The notes beneath the pieces were generated by a model that saw nothing but the letters and a program-made list of their open reading frames with translations, was not told the origin of the DNA and did no database searches. The position numbers were made by a program, and so were the translations under genes. Shown here piece by piece: positions 14,744-23,093 of a stretch of DNA of 23,451 bases. Within the stretch, counting starts at the first letter, position 1. Each line of letters opens with the position of its first letter. This DNA comes from Sulfolobus sp. SCGC AB-777_G06 (GTDB lineage Archaea > Thermoproteota > Thermoprotei_A > Sulfolobales > Sulfolobaceae), in assembly GCA_003086555.1 (NCBI GenBank), contig QEFN01000015.1, positions 1 through 23,451 of the forward strand. The letters are read 5' to 3'.

Positions 14744-15671
14744 AATAATTTACACACTTTTCAAAGAGTATTACGAGAACGCAATTTTAGAGCTGCCGAA
14801 TGACATGGAGTTAAGGGAGTTCGCTTATCAGCCTTTTGATGCTGAAACGTACGTGAGACACCTCTCATTTACTAATCCTGACGAGTTGAAATTATTCCTC
14901 AGCGAGAAAGTTCCTTTACACCTATACTACTCATCGGCGAGGTATCAACTACCTCAAGCCAAAAACATGGAGGAAAAGGGTTGGTTGGGCTCAGACCTCC
15001 TATTCGACCTAGATGCAGACGAGATTTGTGACTTAAGAGTCAAGAGGTTTTGTGACGGCATGGAAGCTCTAATGCAGTGTGAGAACTCAATAGAGTACGT
15101 TGAATTAACTAAGGATTGTATGGACAACGTGTTTGGGAAAGCCTTGTTGATAAAGGACATACTCAAAGAGGATTTCGGGATGGATGCTAAAATTTACTTT
15201 TCTGGGAACAGAGGTTTTCATGTAAGGGTTGAATGTCACGGAGACTGCGCATTACTCGACTCCGAAGACAGAAAGGATATAGCGGACTATATCTCCGATC
15301 CTTCCCCTCCTTATGAGGGCGATGTCAACTCCCCAGGTTGGGTAGGGAGACTGGCTAAAGGGTTGAAGGGAGTCAGGATAGATCAGCAAGTCACAGTAGA
15401 CCCGAAAAGACTAGTGAGGATACCGGGGTCTATAAATGGTAAGGCAGGGCTAAAGGTCTATGAGGTCAAGGGCGACACATTTGACTTTAACATCCAGTCC
15501 TTATCTCCCTTTAAGGGTTACGTAGCCTTTCTGTCATATGTTACCTATTCTTTACAGTTACCAGACGGGAAGATCGACCTCAAGAAGGACACAGTAGTAA
15601 AGCTCCCCGCACAAATAGGTATTTATTTAAGTTTAAAGGGTTTAGGGGTGATTAAGGCATATGTTAGATGA
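14709..15671 (+). CDS. priS: DNA primase small (catalytic) subunit PriS
   Basis: This is the catalytic subunit of archaeal/eukaryotic primase; it makes RNA/DNA primers together with PriL, which is not in this window. The conserved N-terminal block MELREFAYQPFDAETYVRHL is at 33-52. Metal-binding Asp100 and Asp102 lie in LLFDLDADE, SGNRGFHV is at 165-172, and the third carboxylate is D225 in GVRIDQQVTVDPKRL. The length, 320 aa, is normal for Sulfolobales. The zinc-knuckle region (107-137) has C107, C115, C124 and C137. Compared with the S. solfataricus sequence I recall, the CPVC pair is reduced to a single Cys. ATG 14709 lies inside the PCNA2 gene in another frame. The stop overlaps the Gins15 start by 11 bases, so the replication genes are tightly coupled. 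Confidence 0.95.
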   Translation: MLISTSRRELNKIIYTLFKEYYENAILELPNDMELREFAYQPFDAETYVRHLSFTNPDELKLFLSEKVPLHLYYSSARYQLPQAKNMEEKGWLGSDLLFDLDADEICDLRVKRFCDGMEALMQCENSIEYVELTKDCMDNVFGKALLIKDILKEDFGMDAKIYFSGNRGFHVRVECHGDCALLDSEDRKDIADYISDPSPPYEGDVNSPGWVGRLAKGLKGVRIDQQVTVDPKRLVRIPGSINGKAGLKVYEVKGDTFDFNIQSLSPFKGYVAFLSYVTYSLQLPDGKIDLKKDTVVKLPAQIGIYLSLKGLGVIKAYVR

Positions 15672-16107
15672 GTTGGTGAGTAACGAGCTTAAACGAGATA
15701 ACGAGATAACTGAGATCTCAAAAGACACTATAGAGAAGTTAATACAAGCTCTTTTGAGGCTGAGGAGGAAATACAGTGACGAACTTCACAAAGATGAGCT
15801 GAAAATATACGAAGAATTAGCTGAATCACTCTTAGAGTTGAGACTTGAGAAAGTCATTGAGGGTTTTGAGCCCAAAGGCTTTGACAAAGACGTGCTATCG
15901 CTCGTGAACGTAATGAAGAAGGTGTACATCGACTACGTGACTGGGAAGTACCACACGTACAAGGGAAAGGTACTTTGCCTCAGTAATACTAAGTTCAATC
16001 TGGGAGATACTGTAGTCGAGCAGGGTGACGTAATAATACTACCGTTAAACAAGGTTTTAGCTTTAATAACCACTAATTATATAACTCCAGTAGAAGTTAG
16101 AGAGTGA
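15661..16107 (+). CDS. gins15: GINS complex subunit Gins15
   Basis: GINS, two copies each of Gins15 and Gins23, activates MCM in the archaeal CMG helicase and bridges it to primase. The 148-aa protein has an N-terminal helical A-domain ([40 protein letters not shown]) and a small C-terminal beta B-domain ([20 protein letters not shown]). This A-then-B order is that of Gins15. Sequence similarity in this family is low, so position matters. Directly after priS is where Gins15 lies in Sulfolobus, as I recall, while Gins23 is linked to mcm. It overlaps priS by 11 bases. Confidence 0.82.
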   Translation: MLDELVSNELKRDNEITEISKDTIEKLIQALLRLRRKYSDELHKDELKIYEELAESLLELRLEKVIEGFEPKGFDKDVLSLVNVMKKVYIDYVTGKYHTYKGKVLCLSNTKFNLGDTVVEQGDVIILPLNKVLALITTNYITPVEVRE

Positions 16108-16114
16108 TCACAAA

Positions 16115-16402
16115 ATGAAAATCCCAAAAGTTCTCAGGACTTATTGCCCTAAGTGCAAGACACACACAGAACATTCAGTATCGTTATACAAGAGCGGAAA
16201 AAGAAGGACTCTCTCTGAAGGACAGAGGAGATATGATAGGAAGAACCTAGGATATGGTAGCAAGAGAAAGCCGGAGCAAAAAAGGTTCGCTAAAACTACG
16301 AAAAAACAAACTCTAACTCTGAAGTGCCAGAAGTGTGGCTATACAATTATGAAGGAGGGAATCAGAGTTAAGAAGTTGGAGTTAGTTGAGGTGGTTAAAT
16401 GA
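16115..16402 (+). CDS. rpl44e: 50S ribosomal protein L44e
   Basis: This is a zinc-ribbon protein of the large subunit near the E site. The 95 residues start [20 protein letters not shown], with Cys pairs at 11/14 and 71/74, and a basic middle segment [16 protein letters not shown]. The length and motifs fit archaeal L44e. A GTGATC stretch just upstream of ATG 16115 serves as ribosome binding site. Its last 4 bases overlap the S27e start. Confidence 0.97.
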   Translation: MKIPKVLRTYCPKCKTHTEHSVSLYKSGKRRTLSEGQRRYDRKNLGYGSKRKPEQKRFAKTTKKQTLTLKCQKCGYTIMKEGIRVKKLELVEVVK

Positions 16403-16599
16403 AGGCTAAGTTCAAGGTCTTAATACCAGAGCCTAAGAGCAAATTTTACAGAGTGAAATGCAAGAACTGCGGTAACGAGCAAACGGTATTCTCTCACTCC
16501 ACCTTCCCAGTACGTTGTCTATCGTGCGGTTCTCAGCTCGTTATTCCCACCGGTGGTAAAGCAAAAATAGAGGGAGATATAGTTAGAATACTTGGTTAG
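16399..16599 (+). CDS. rps27e: 30S ribosomal protein S27e
   Basis: This is a small-subunit zinc-finger protein of 66 residues with a C4 site CKNC (21-24) and CLSC (40-43), followed by the conserved [15 protein letters not shown]-terminus. It overlaps rpl44e by 4 bases and is 2 bases from the aIF2-alpha start, the conserved L44e-S27e-aIF2alpha-Nop10 gene string of archaea. Confidence 0.97.
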   Translation: MKAKFKVLIPEPKSKFYRVKCKNCGNEQTVFSHSTFPVRCLSCGSQLVIPTGGKAKIEGDIVRILG

Positions 16600-16601
16600 A
16601 A

Positions 16602-17389
<788 letters not shown>

Positions 17390-17393
<4 letters not shown>

Positions 17394-17560
17394 AGTGGAA
17401 ACTTAGGAAATGTCCTAAGGACAAGATATATACTATGAAAGATATATGCCCTATATGCGGGAATAAGACAATAATTTCATCACCTCCGAGATTTTCCCCA
17501 GAAGACAAATACGTGAAATATAGGATAGAGCTTAAAAAGGGAATAAAACTTAACTGTTAA
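17390..17560 (+). CDS. nop10: H/ACA ribonucleoprotein subunit Nop10
   Basis: This 56-aa protein of the H/ACA pseudouridylation complex works with Cbf5, Gar1 and L7Ae. It starts [20 protein letters not shown] and continues PICGNKT, with Cys8, Cys20 and Cys23. [11 protein letters not shown] follows, the standard Nop10 linker, and then a short basic helix. ATG 17390 overlaps the aIF2-alpha stop. It is the last gene of the operon, and a T-rich stretch follows directly. Confidence 0.94.
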
Positions 17561-17594
17561 TTTTATATGTTTTTTTATTATTTTTCCGTTTTGT
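17561..17594 (+). terminator. T-rich terminator after nop10
   Basis: Directly after the stop come TTTTATATG, a run of seven T, ATTATTTTT and CCGTTTTG. Such T-runs without a strong hairpin are typical archaeal terminators. The 87-base gap to the convergent aglB end is all AT-rich. Confidence 0.6.
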
Positions 17595-17647
17595 TATTCA
17601 CTCGGTTTTAATTGTGTGTAAAATAAGAAGAAATTAAGTAAAAACCT

Positions 17648-19939
17648 TTAGCTTTGAGTCCCGTTTACTACCACTGTTGGAGGAATAATGACGTAAGGTT
17701 CTACGAACTGGTATATTAATACAGCGATGTATACCTCAGCTATACCTCCAAAAGCAGGTACTTCTGCTACTGGATACAGTGCTATGTAAACAGGCTTAAA
17801 GTACAACATATTCACTCTGGGTATAAAGTTAGGATTTATCAGCCCAGAGAATGTCGAGTCTAAGGGGATGCTGAACGGAGCTGCAACGGGTCCCTGATTT
17901 AAAGACTGAAGCCCTTCTACGAACATGTTTACAATTAACGAGTTATAAGCTTTAGGAGTCCATGCCATTGGCTCCGAATTCGCTATTATCGGTGCTAATT
18001 GAGTTGCTTGTGGTTGACCCGAAATTTCTAGTGAGAATACAGTGGAGTTAATGTATGATATGTTCACGTATTCGTTTAAAGGATATCCTGCTATCGTAGT
18101 CATAGCTCCCATGGCCTTAGCTATATCACCTAAGCTGGTCGTATATCCTATAAACGTGCTAGGGAAATTAGACGGATATCCAATAAACCACATACTAGTA
18201 CCTGCACTGCTATTTACATAGAAAGTAACAGCATCGTATGCAACTATGTAAACTGGGTAAGTGTAGTTAGGACTACCATAGGGATATAAGTGGAAGTCTT
18301 TCTCTAATACATTAGCTGCAAACGTCTCGTTATTAAGGAACATCTCCGCCATCAATTTGATTTGAGTACCGTTCAACGTGTTGTTCTCGTCTATAACGCT
18401 CCTATTACCTACGGTCTCTATCCAATATCCGTAGTCCCACCAGCTCAATATGAACGCATTATGAGGAGTATTGTGATTTATCCAATCTAGCGCCGATACC
18501 CATGCATAGTTTACTATTAAATAAGGAGTAGCAGCATTCAGAAGGGATGGTGGTTCGTAACTTACCTCTATAGCGATCCCTGCATCCGCTAACAAAGATA
18601 CTCCTACGATTGCTAACATCAAAATCGGAACCAGCCTAATTTTTTTCTCCATGAATTTACTAACTATTTCTGAAACTCCCACACCTGCTAACGCGGCTAC
18701 TATATATGCGGTGTAATTAAATAGGTAAGGCTGTTCTGATGTTCCGTAAATGCTTGCTGCTCCGAGGACTAAGAGCCATAGACCAGGTAATTCTTGTCTT
18801 TTTACAAGGATGAAGTATATACCTAAAATCGACAAGAACAATGAGATTCCGAAATCTTGTATCATTGCCGTAATTGGCTGCGGAATGTATTCGGCTACAG
18901 TCCTATCTATAGGAACTGAGAACTGGAAGAACGGGTTAACAATTGCGTAATATCTTGAAGGTATTGGACTTTTCCCTATCGCTGCTAATCCTAGAATTCC
19001 TAATGATACTATGAACACTATAAAGGCCCCTATTATTATGTTCTTCGAATCCGTGATTTCCCTCGGTAAGGTCCTCCTTAAGTAGAGTTCGAGATACAGG
19101 GATAACGGGATTATTAGTAAAGAAAGACCGTGAGCAACACCTGATAAAAATCCAATGTTGTTCGGTGCAAATGAGGTTAAGAACCCTGAAGTTACAGCCA
19201 ATAAGGTTAAAGACTTAGCTGTTATTTCATCATTTTTGTTAAGAAGTACTAATAAGAATGCCGCTAACGCTAGGCTTAAGTCTATGTACGTATAACCTCC
19301 CCAAGTTATATTCGCTAAGAAGATCATTACACCTGCAGGTATGCCGTATATGGGTTTCTTCCTCTTTATTGCTAGTGTCATAAAGTATATTGCAAGTAGA
19401 ACAAATGTAGCTCCCCATGAGGTCTTAGGTAATCCACCGAGCAAATTCTTATATGTTAGGGACGGTGATACGGCTACTGCTGCAGCTGCTACGTAAGCAC
19501 CCACTCTGTTCTCAGTTATTGCGTCAACTGCAAGAAACGCCGCTACAACACCTATTGCATCTAAGACAATGTCTGACACTATAGCTACAGTATAGACAGC
19601 ATTAGCTCCAAACTGAGAGAAGAATGGCATGGAAAATAGCGCTACTAACCAGGGTAGACCTATTGTATTTCCTAGTTCTATGAAATATCCCCACGGGAAC
19701 CACCCGTGGACATCTGGAGGTACCGCATACCAGTTTGCACCTTGCTGAGCTATTAGTAATGCGTTATAGAATAAGTACCATGGGTCAAACTCGTTTACCG
19801 ATTGGGGAAAAGCAGTAGCACTTATTATCCTTATCACGATGGATACAAATACGAGTCCAGTAACGACTAATGTATCGAGAATCTTGAATTTATCAAACTT
19901 CAGTCTTTGGACAGTTTTTGTAGACTGCATCGTTTTCAT
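17648..19939 (-). CDS. aglB: oligosaccharyltransferase AglB (Stt3 homologue)
   Basis: The enzyme transfers a dolichol-linked glycan to Asn of N-x-S/T sequons on exported proteins; S-layer and surface proteins such as the two in this window are likely substrates. The multi-pass N-terminal half contains the first acidic metal/catalytic motif EFDPWY (50-55) in the first external loop and the TVAE (347-350) equivalent of the SVSE/TIxE motif. After about 13 hydrophobic helices comes the extracytoplasmic domain with WWDYG (500-504), followed by YWIETVGNRSVIDENNT. At 763 aa it fits the Sulfolobales family. The palindromic TATA CTTATATAAG (19952-19961) is 26 bases from the fourth residue's ATG (19930), so a leaderless start there is a good alternative to 19939. 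It is monocistronic and convergent with nop10. Confidence 0.95.
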   Translation of the reverse strand: MKTMQSTKTVQRLKFDKFKILDTLVVTGLVFVSIVIRIISATAFPQSVNEFDPWYLFYNALLIAQQGANWYAVPPDVHGWFPWGYFIELGNTIGLPWLVALFSMPFFSQFGANAVYTVAIVSDIVLDAIGVVAAFLAVDAITENRVGAYVAAAAVAVSPSLTYKNLLGGLPKTSWGATFVLLAIYFMTLAIKRKKPIYGIPAGVMIFLANITWGGYTYIDLSLALAAFLLVLLNKNDEITAKSLTLLAVTSGFLTSFAPNNIGFLSGVAHGLSLLIIPLSLYLELYLRRTLPREITDSKNIIIGAFIVFIVSLGILGLAAIGKSPIPSRYYAIVNPFFQFSVPIDRTVAEYIPQPITAMIQDFGISLFLSILGIYFILVKRQELPGLWLLVLGAASIYGTSEQPYLFNYTAYIVAALAGVGVSEIVSKFMEKKIRLVPILMLAIVGVSLLADAGIAIEVSYEPPSLLNAATPYLIVNYAWVSALDWINHNTPHNAFILSWWDYGYWIETVGNRSVIDENNTLNGTQIKLMAEMFLNNETFAANVLEKDFHLYPYGSPNYTYPVYIVAYDAVTFYVNSSAGTSMWFIGYPSNFPSTFIGYTTSLGDIAKAMGAMTTIAGYPLNEYVNISYINSTVFSLEISGQPQATQLAPIIANSEPMAWTPKAYNSLIVNMFVEGLQSLNQGPVAAPFSIPLDSTFSGLINPNFIPRVNMLYFKPVYIALYPVAEVPAFGGIAEVYIAVLIYQFVEPYVIIPPTVVVNGTQS

Positions 19940-19951
19940 AAACCACAGTAT

Positions 19952-19961
19952 CTTATATAAG
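19952..19961 (-). promoter_or_regulatory. TATA box of aglB (palindromic)
   Basis: CTTATATAAG is a perfect palindrome 13-22 bases upstream of ATG 19939 and ~26 bases (centre) from ATG 19930. Being symmetrical, it could also fire toward the right. Confidence 0.5.
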
Positions 19962-20049
19962 CTTAATCCAGATTATACAATATTTGATGATGATCGATGG
20001 GCGGCTAGATATGTGATGAAGCTTTCAAGGTCTGATAATCAGGAGAATA

Positions 20050-20088
20050 AGTCTTAAAAATGATAGTTTAAGACTATATTAATAGTCT
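20050..20088. promoter_or_regulatory. overlapping inverted repeats before tRNA-Ile
   Basis: AGTCTTAAA (20050-20058) pairs with TTTAAGACT (20067-20075). AGACTAT (20071-20077) pairs with ATAGTCT (20082-20088), which ends exactly at the first tRNA base. The TTTAAG element is the best TATA-like candidate for the tRNA. The two hairpins share AGACT and are mutually exclusive. Confidence 0.45.
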
Positions 20089-20178
20089 GGGCCCGTAGCT
20101 TAGCATGGTAGAGCGCCCGGCTGATAATCCCGGTGATCAGATACCGGGAGGCCGTGGGTTCAAGTCCCACCGGGCCCA
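20089..20178 (+). tRNA. tRNA-Ile(GAU) with a 16-nt intron
   Basis: The cloverleaf has acceptor GGGCCCG/CGGGCCC, D stem GCTT/GAGC around AGCATGGTA, anticodon stem CCCGG/CCGGG, variable loop AGGCC, T arm GTGGG-TTCAAGT-CCCAC and discriminator A. CCA is not encoded. The anticodon loop CT-GAT-A is split after position 37 by an intron at 20127-20142. Loop CTGA pairs with intron TCAG, leaving 3-base bulges TAA and ATA, a bulge-helix-bulge splice site. The mature tRNA is 74 nt. Confidence 0.96.
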
Positions 20179-20222
20179 CATATGGATTAAACTTTAATCA
20201 ACTGGATTTAATGCATAAAGTG

Positions 20223-21272
20223 ATGACCGAAAAAATAGTCCTTTACGCGTTTCTAATTCAAGGACTAGTATTATCATACACGGTATCTTCCTATATTTCA
20301 GGAGGAGGTCAAATCTTTATCTCAAACTATAACATGACAATGCAGTGGCAAGATCGAGGAATAGCCCTAAATATAACCGGTAAAAGCACTTATTACCCTG
20401 CTCCTCTGGTGAAACCTAAAGTAACCCCATATAATGGACAGGGTGAAGAACTTACGTACTATTCCTTTTTATACAGCGACGAGACTGGTGGGTTACAGTT
20501 CATATTATTCTTTACCAACTTTACCCTGACTTCTGCTACCGTTAATGGGACTAGCATTCCAGCTATCAAGTTTTATAACGGTAACTCTTACCTGATTATT
20601 TCAGCCCAGTACGGTTTTCCGATTAAGGGTGTAGCATATAATTACATATCTTCTCTTCGTCTTCAGGCTGTTGATAATATATCCATAAATATGACCGGGA
20701 TTAACCCTCTTCCTCCTTTAGAGAAATCAGGGTCTTTATACAAACTTACCTTGAAGTTAAGCCCTAATGTAACAGAGAGTGTTTACGTGGTAACTCCACA
20801 AGCCAATATTTCCGCGAAATCCGTAACACATGAGTTAGAGAACAAGACATACTCTCTAGCGGCTATTAATTTGGAGTCTAAAGGTTATATCACTATAATT
20901 ATGCCGATAGATGAGTTTCCCTTAGTTGAACCGACAGGCACAGTGATTGTTAACGGGTCAAATTACTTCTTCAAGATGAATGAGTCAACAACTCCTTTTG
21001 GTACTTATTATCAATCTATACCGGGTAATACATCAAACCCGTATATGGGGTTTACGATAGGGAAATACTTCCTCCTTGTATTCCCTAGCGGCGGGAACAT
21101 CTCAATAATACTCCAGAACTTGGAGAATCCGCTAGTAAGTTATCAAGTTACGGACTTAAGTTCCCCATATTATCCCTTTACTGAGTTTCTACAACAGTAT
21201 TGGATAGTCCTAGCTATGGTAATAGTTCTTGCAGTAGTAGTTACAGTAATTTTAAAACATCGTAGGGGATAG
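20223..21272 (+). CDS. secreted, C-terminally anchored sequon-rich protein, unknown function
   Basis: The 349-aa protein has an N-terminal signal sequence ([20 protein letters not shown]) and a long beta-rich exported region with about 15 N-x-S/T sequons. A C-terminal transmembrane helix ([18 protein letters not shown]) ends in KHRRG, so the body is outside and the tail inside. This is the layout of Sulfolobales surface glycoproteins. I do not recognise a family. The nearby aglB makes it a plausible glycosylation substrate, but adjacency alone is weak evidence. ATG 20223 lies ~27 bases after TATA-like CTTTAAT; ATG 20211 is the alternative. The frame stays open upstream into tRNA-Ile, which is accidental. 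The last 32 bases overlap the convergent sucD gene. Confidence 0.75.
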   Translation: MTEKIVLYAFLIQGLVLSYTVSSYISGGGQIFISNYNMTMQWQDRGIALNITGKSTYYPAPLVKPKVTPYNGQGEELTYYSFLYSDETGGLQFILFFTNFTLTSATVNGTSIPAIKFYNGNSYLIISAQYGFPIKGVAYNYISSLRLQAVDNISINMTGINPLPPLEKSGSLYKLTLKLSPNVTESVYVVTPQANISAKSVTHELENKTYSLAAINLESKGYITIIMPIDEFPLVEPTGTVIVNGSNYFFKMNESTTPFGTYYQSIPGNTSNPYMGFTIGKYFLLVFPSGGNISIILQNLENPLVSYQVTDLSSPYYPFTEFLQQYWIVLAMVIVLAVVVTVILKHRRG

Positions 21273-22092
21273 TAGCTACCGGTATACCAGCCTCTTTGAA
21301 CGCTCTTATCTTACTTTCAAAAGTCCCCATACCCATGTACACTACCGCACCCGCATGACCCATCCTTTTCTCTTTCGGAGCCGTCATCCCAGCAATATAC
21401 GCTATTATTTTCTTTGATATTTTACCCTCCTTCTTCATTTTCGCTACCTTCTCTTCCATAGTACCTCCTATTTCCCCGATTATAACTATTTCTTCTGTCT
21501 CCGGATCCTTGTCAAACATTTCAACCACTTCATCTAAAGTAGTACCTACAATCGGGTCTCCTCCAATCCCTATTACTGTTGATTGACCAAAATCTCTCTT
21601 TATTACTTCAGCTATCTCGTAGGTCAGTGTACCGGATCTCGACACGATCCCTACCTTACCTTTTCTGAAAGCCCTAGGCGGGAAAATCCCTAAATTCACT
21701 TCTTCAGGAACTATTATACCGGGGCAGTTAGGCCCTATTATCCTACTACCCTTAAGCTTCGCATATCTCTTTACCCTGAGCATGTCCATGACCGGAATGT
21801 GTTCCGTTATGGTTACTACCAGAGGTATACCGTTATCTATAGCTTCAAACAGTGCATCTATAGCGAATTTAGCAGGGACAAATATTATACTTGCATCGAC
21901 TTCGTGTTCCTTTAATGCCTCAGCTACTGTATCGTAAACCGGTACACCGTAGACCTCAGTCCCTCCTTTTCCGGGCGTGACACCCGCAACTATCTTAGTG
22001 CCGTAATCCAACATGTGCTTAGTGTGGAAGCTTCCCTCCCTCCCAGTTATACCCTGAACTAATACCCTAGTATTCCTATTTACGAGCGTAAT
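21241..22092 (-). CDS. sucD: succinyl-CoA synthetase (ADP-forming) alpha subunit, probable AUU start
   Basis: This subunit binds CoA and carries the phosphohistidine in the citric acid cycle step from succinyl-CoA to succinate. The CoA-binding Rossmann start [16 protein letters not shown] (10-25) is present, as are [35 protein letters not shown], and the active-site His in RMGHAGAVV. The first standard start (ATG 22014) would remove the whole first beta strand and GITGREG loop. Upstream, the frame runs to a TGA with no ATG, GTG or TTG. ATT 22092 gives [M][16 protein letters not shown], which matches the family, with AGGTGAT just upstream inside sucC. ACG 22089 has a more usual ribosome binding distance and is a second candidate. 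The total is 283 aa. It overlaps sucC by 13 bases. Confidence 0.93.
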   Translation of the reverse strand: MTLVNRNTRVLVQGITGREGSFHTKHMLDYGTKIVAGVTPGKGGTEVYGVPVYDTVAEALKEHEVDASIIFVPAKFAIDALFEAIDNGIPLVVTITEHIPVMDMLRVKRYAKLKGSRIIGPNCPGIIVPEEVNLGIFPPRAFRKGKVGIVSRSGTLTYEIAEVIKRDFGQSTVIGIGGDPIVGTTLDEVVEMFDKDPETEEIVIIGEIGGTMEEKVAKMKKEGKISKKIIAYIAGMTAPKEKRMGHAGAVVYMGMGTFESKIRAFKEAGIPVATIPYDVLKLL

Positions 22093-23093
22093 GCATCACC
22101 TATGCAGGTTATAGGGTCTTCATATGCTGATATCCCTCTCTGGGAAAGTAACCTTCTTCCTTCTTCTTCATTGGTACCTACTATCCTAACGTAGATAGGG
22201 ATCTTCACCTTTTCAAGGGCTTTGATTATTCCCTGAGCCACTTCGTCACATCTTGTTATACCGCAGTAGATATTCATTATTATCTTCCTGACCTTGGGGT
22301 TTTTAGCTAGCCTAACTATTGACTCCTCAACCTTGTCACTTCCTGCACCGCCACCTATATCTAGAAAGTCAGCCGGATTACCTCCCATCAATTTCACCAT
22401 ATCCATCGTTGCCATGGTCAGACCTGCACCATTACCTATGATCCCGATGTCTCCATCTAGTTCGACATATGAGTCGGTCTTTTCGTAACTCCTGCCGAAC
22501 TTCTGCAATAAGTCTTGGTGCCTGAACAAAGCGTTGTCCTCTAAGATCACTTTCGAATCTAATGCTACTAGACCGATTTCAGTTACCGCCAAGGGGTTTA
22601 TCTCCGCAAGCTCAGCTTCGAACTCGGTTACTATTCTGTAAAGACCTTGAATAATAGGTTTTAACCCTTTCATGTCCAAATATTTCTCAGCCTCGAGTAC
22701 GTCGAAATCCCTTACTCCCCTCTCAATCGGGATGTGAAAGATCCTAATGTTTTTAGCTTTCTCAACATCTACCCCTCCCTCAGGAGAGACTACTATTATA
22801 GGCTCTGCTGCCTCACGGTCTATAAGGCAAGAGAGGTAAATTTCCCTATAGTGTGGGATATACTCCTCAACTAGGAATTTACTTACGCCTAATTTTTGGA
22901 GCTCGAGTATTGTATTATACACATCTTCAGTTACTCTCACTAACCCCTTCTTCCCTCTACCACCCTCAAGGATTTGGGACTTAACAACAGCCTTCCCTTC
23001 CCACTTTATCGGCTTATCTGTTACCACACCTCTTGGGACTGGGATTCCAACCAGTTTGAAGATCTCTTTTCCTTCATATTCATAAAGTTTCAT
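22080..23093 (-). CDS. sucC: succinyl-CoA synthetase beta subunit
   Basis: This is the ATP-grasp subunit that binds nucleotide and succinate. [20 protein letters not shown] begins the ATP-grasp domain. [13 protein letters not shown] is the nucleotide-binding loop, FLVEEYIP and LAEINPLAV bind nucleotide and Mg, and [12 protein letters not shown] with [11 protein letters not shown] marks the C-terminal CoA-ligase domain. At 337 aa it is a compact archaeal form (bacterial enzymes are ~388). ATG 23093 overlaps the 3' end of the DNA glycosylase gene by 14 bases. Its last codons carry the AGGTGAT used as the sucD ribosome binding site, so the alpha and beta subunits are co-translated. Confidence 0.96.
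   Translation of the reverse strand: MKLYEYEGKEIFKLVGIPVPRGVVTDKPIKWEGKAVVKSQILEGGRGKKGLVRVTEDVYNTILELQKLGVSKFLVEEYIPHYREIYLSCLIDREAAEPIIVVSPEGGVDVEKAKNIRIFHIPIERGVRDFDVLEAEKYLDMKGLKPIIQGLYRIVTEFEAELAEINPLAVTEIGLVALDSKVILEDNALFRHQDLLQKFGRSYEKTDSYVELDGDIGIIGNGAGLTMATMDMVKLMGGNPADFLDIGGGAGSDKVEESIVRLAKNPKVRKIIMNIYCGITRCDEVAQGIIKALEKVKIPIYVRIVGTNEEEGRRLLSQRGISAYEDPITCIGDALRS

Noticed and set aside
19839..20057. 72-codon rightward frame across the aglB start
   Set aside because: Its first two thirds are antisense to aglB codons and its promoter would lie inside aglB. Only the last 25 codons are mentioned as a speculative tiny gene.
20133..20222. N-terminal extension of the secreted protein beginning inside tRNA-Ile (contains VGSSPTGPT)
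   Set aside because: The peptide is just the tRNA T-arm read in frame, with no integrase-like sequence near it. The signal peptide starts at 20223 with a TATA at suitable distance.
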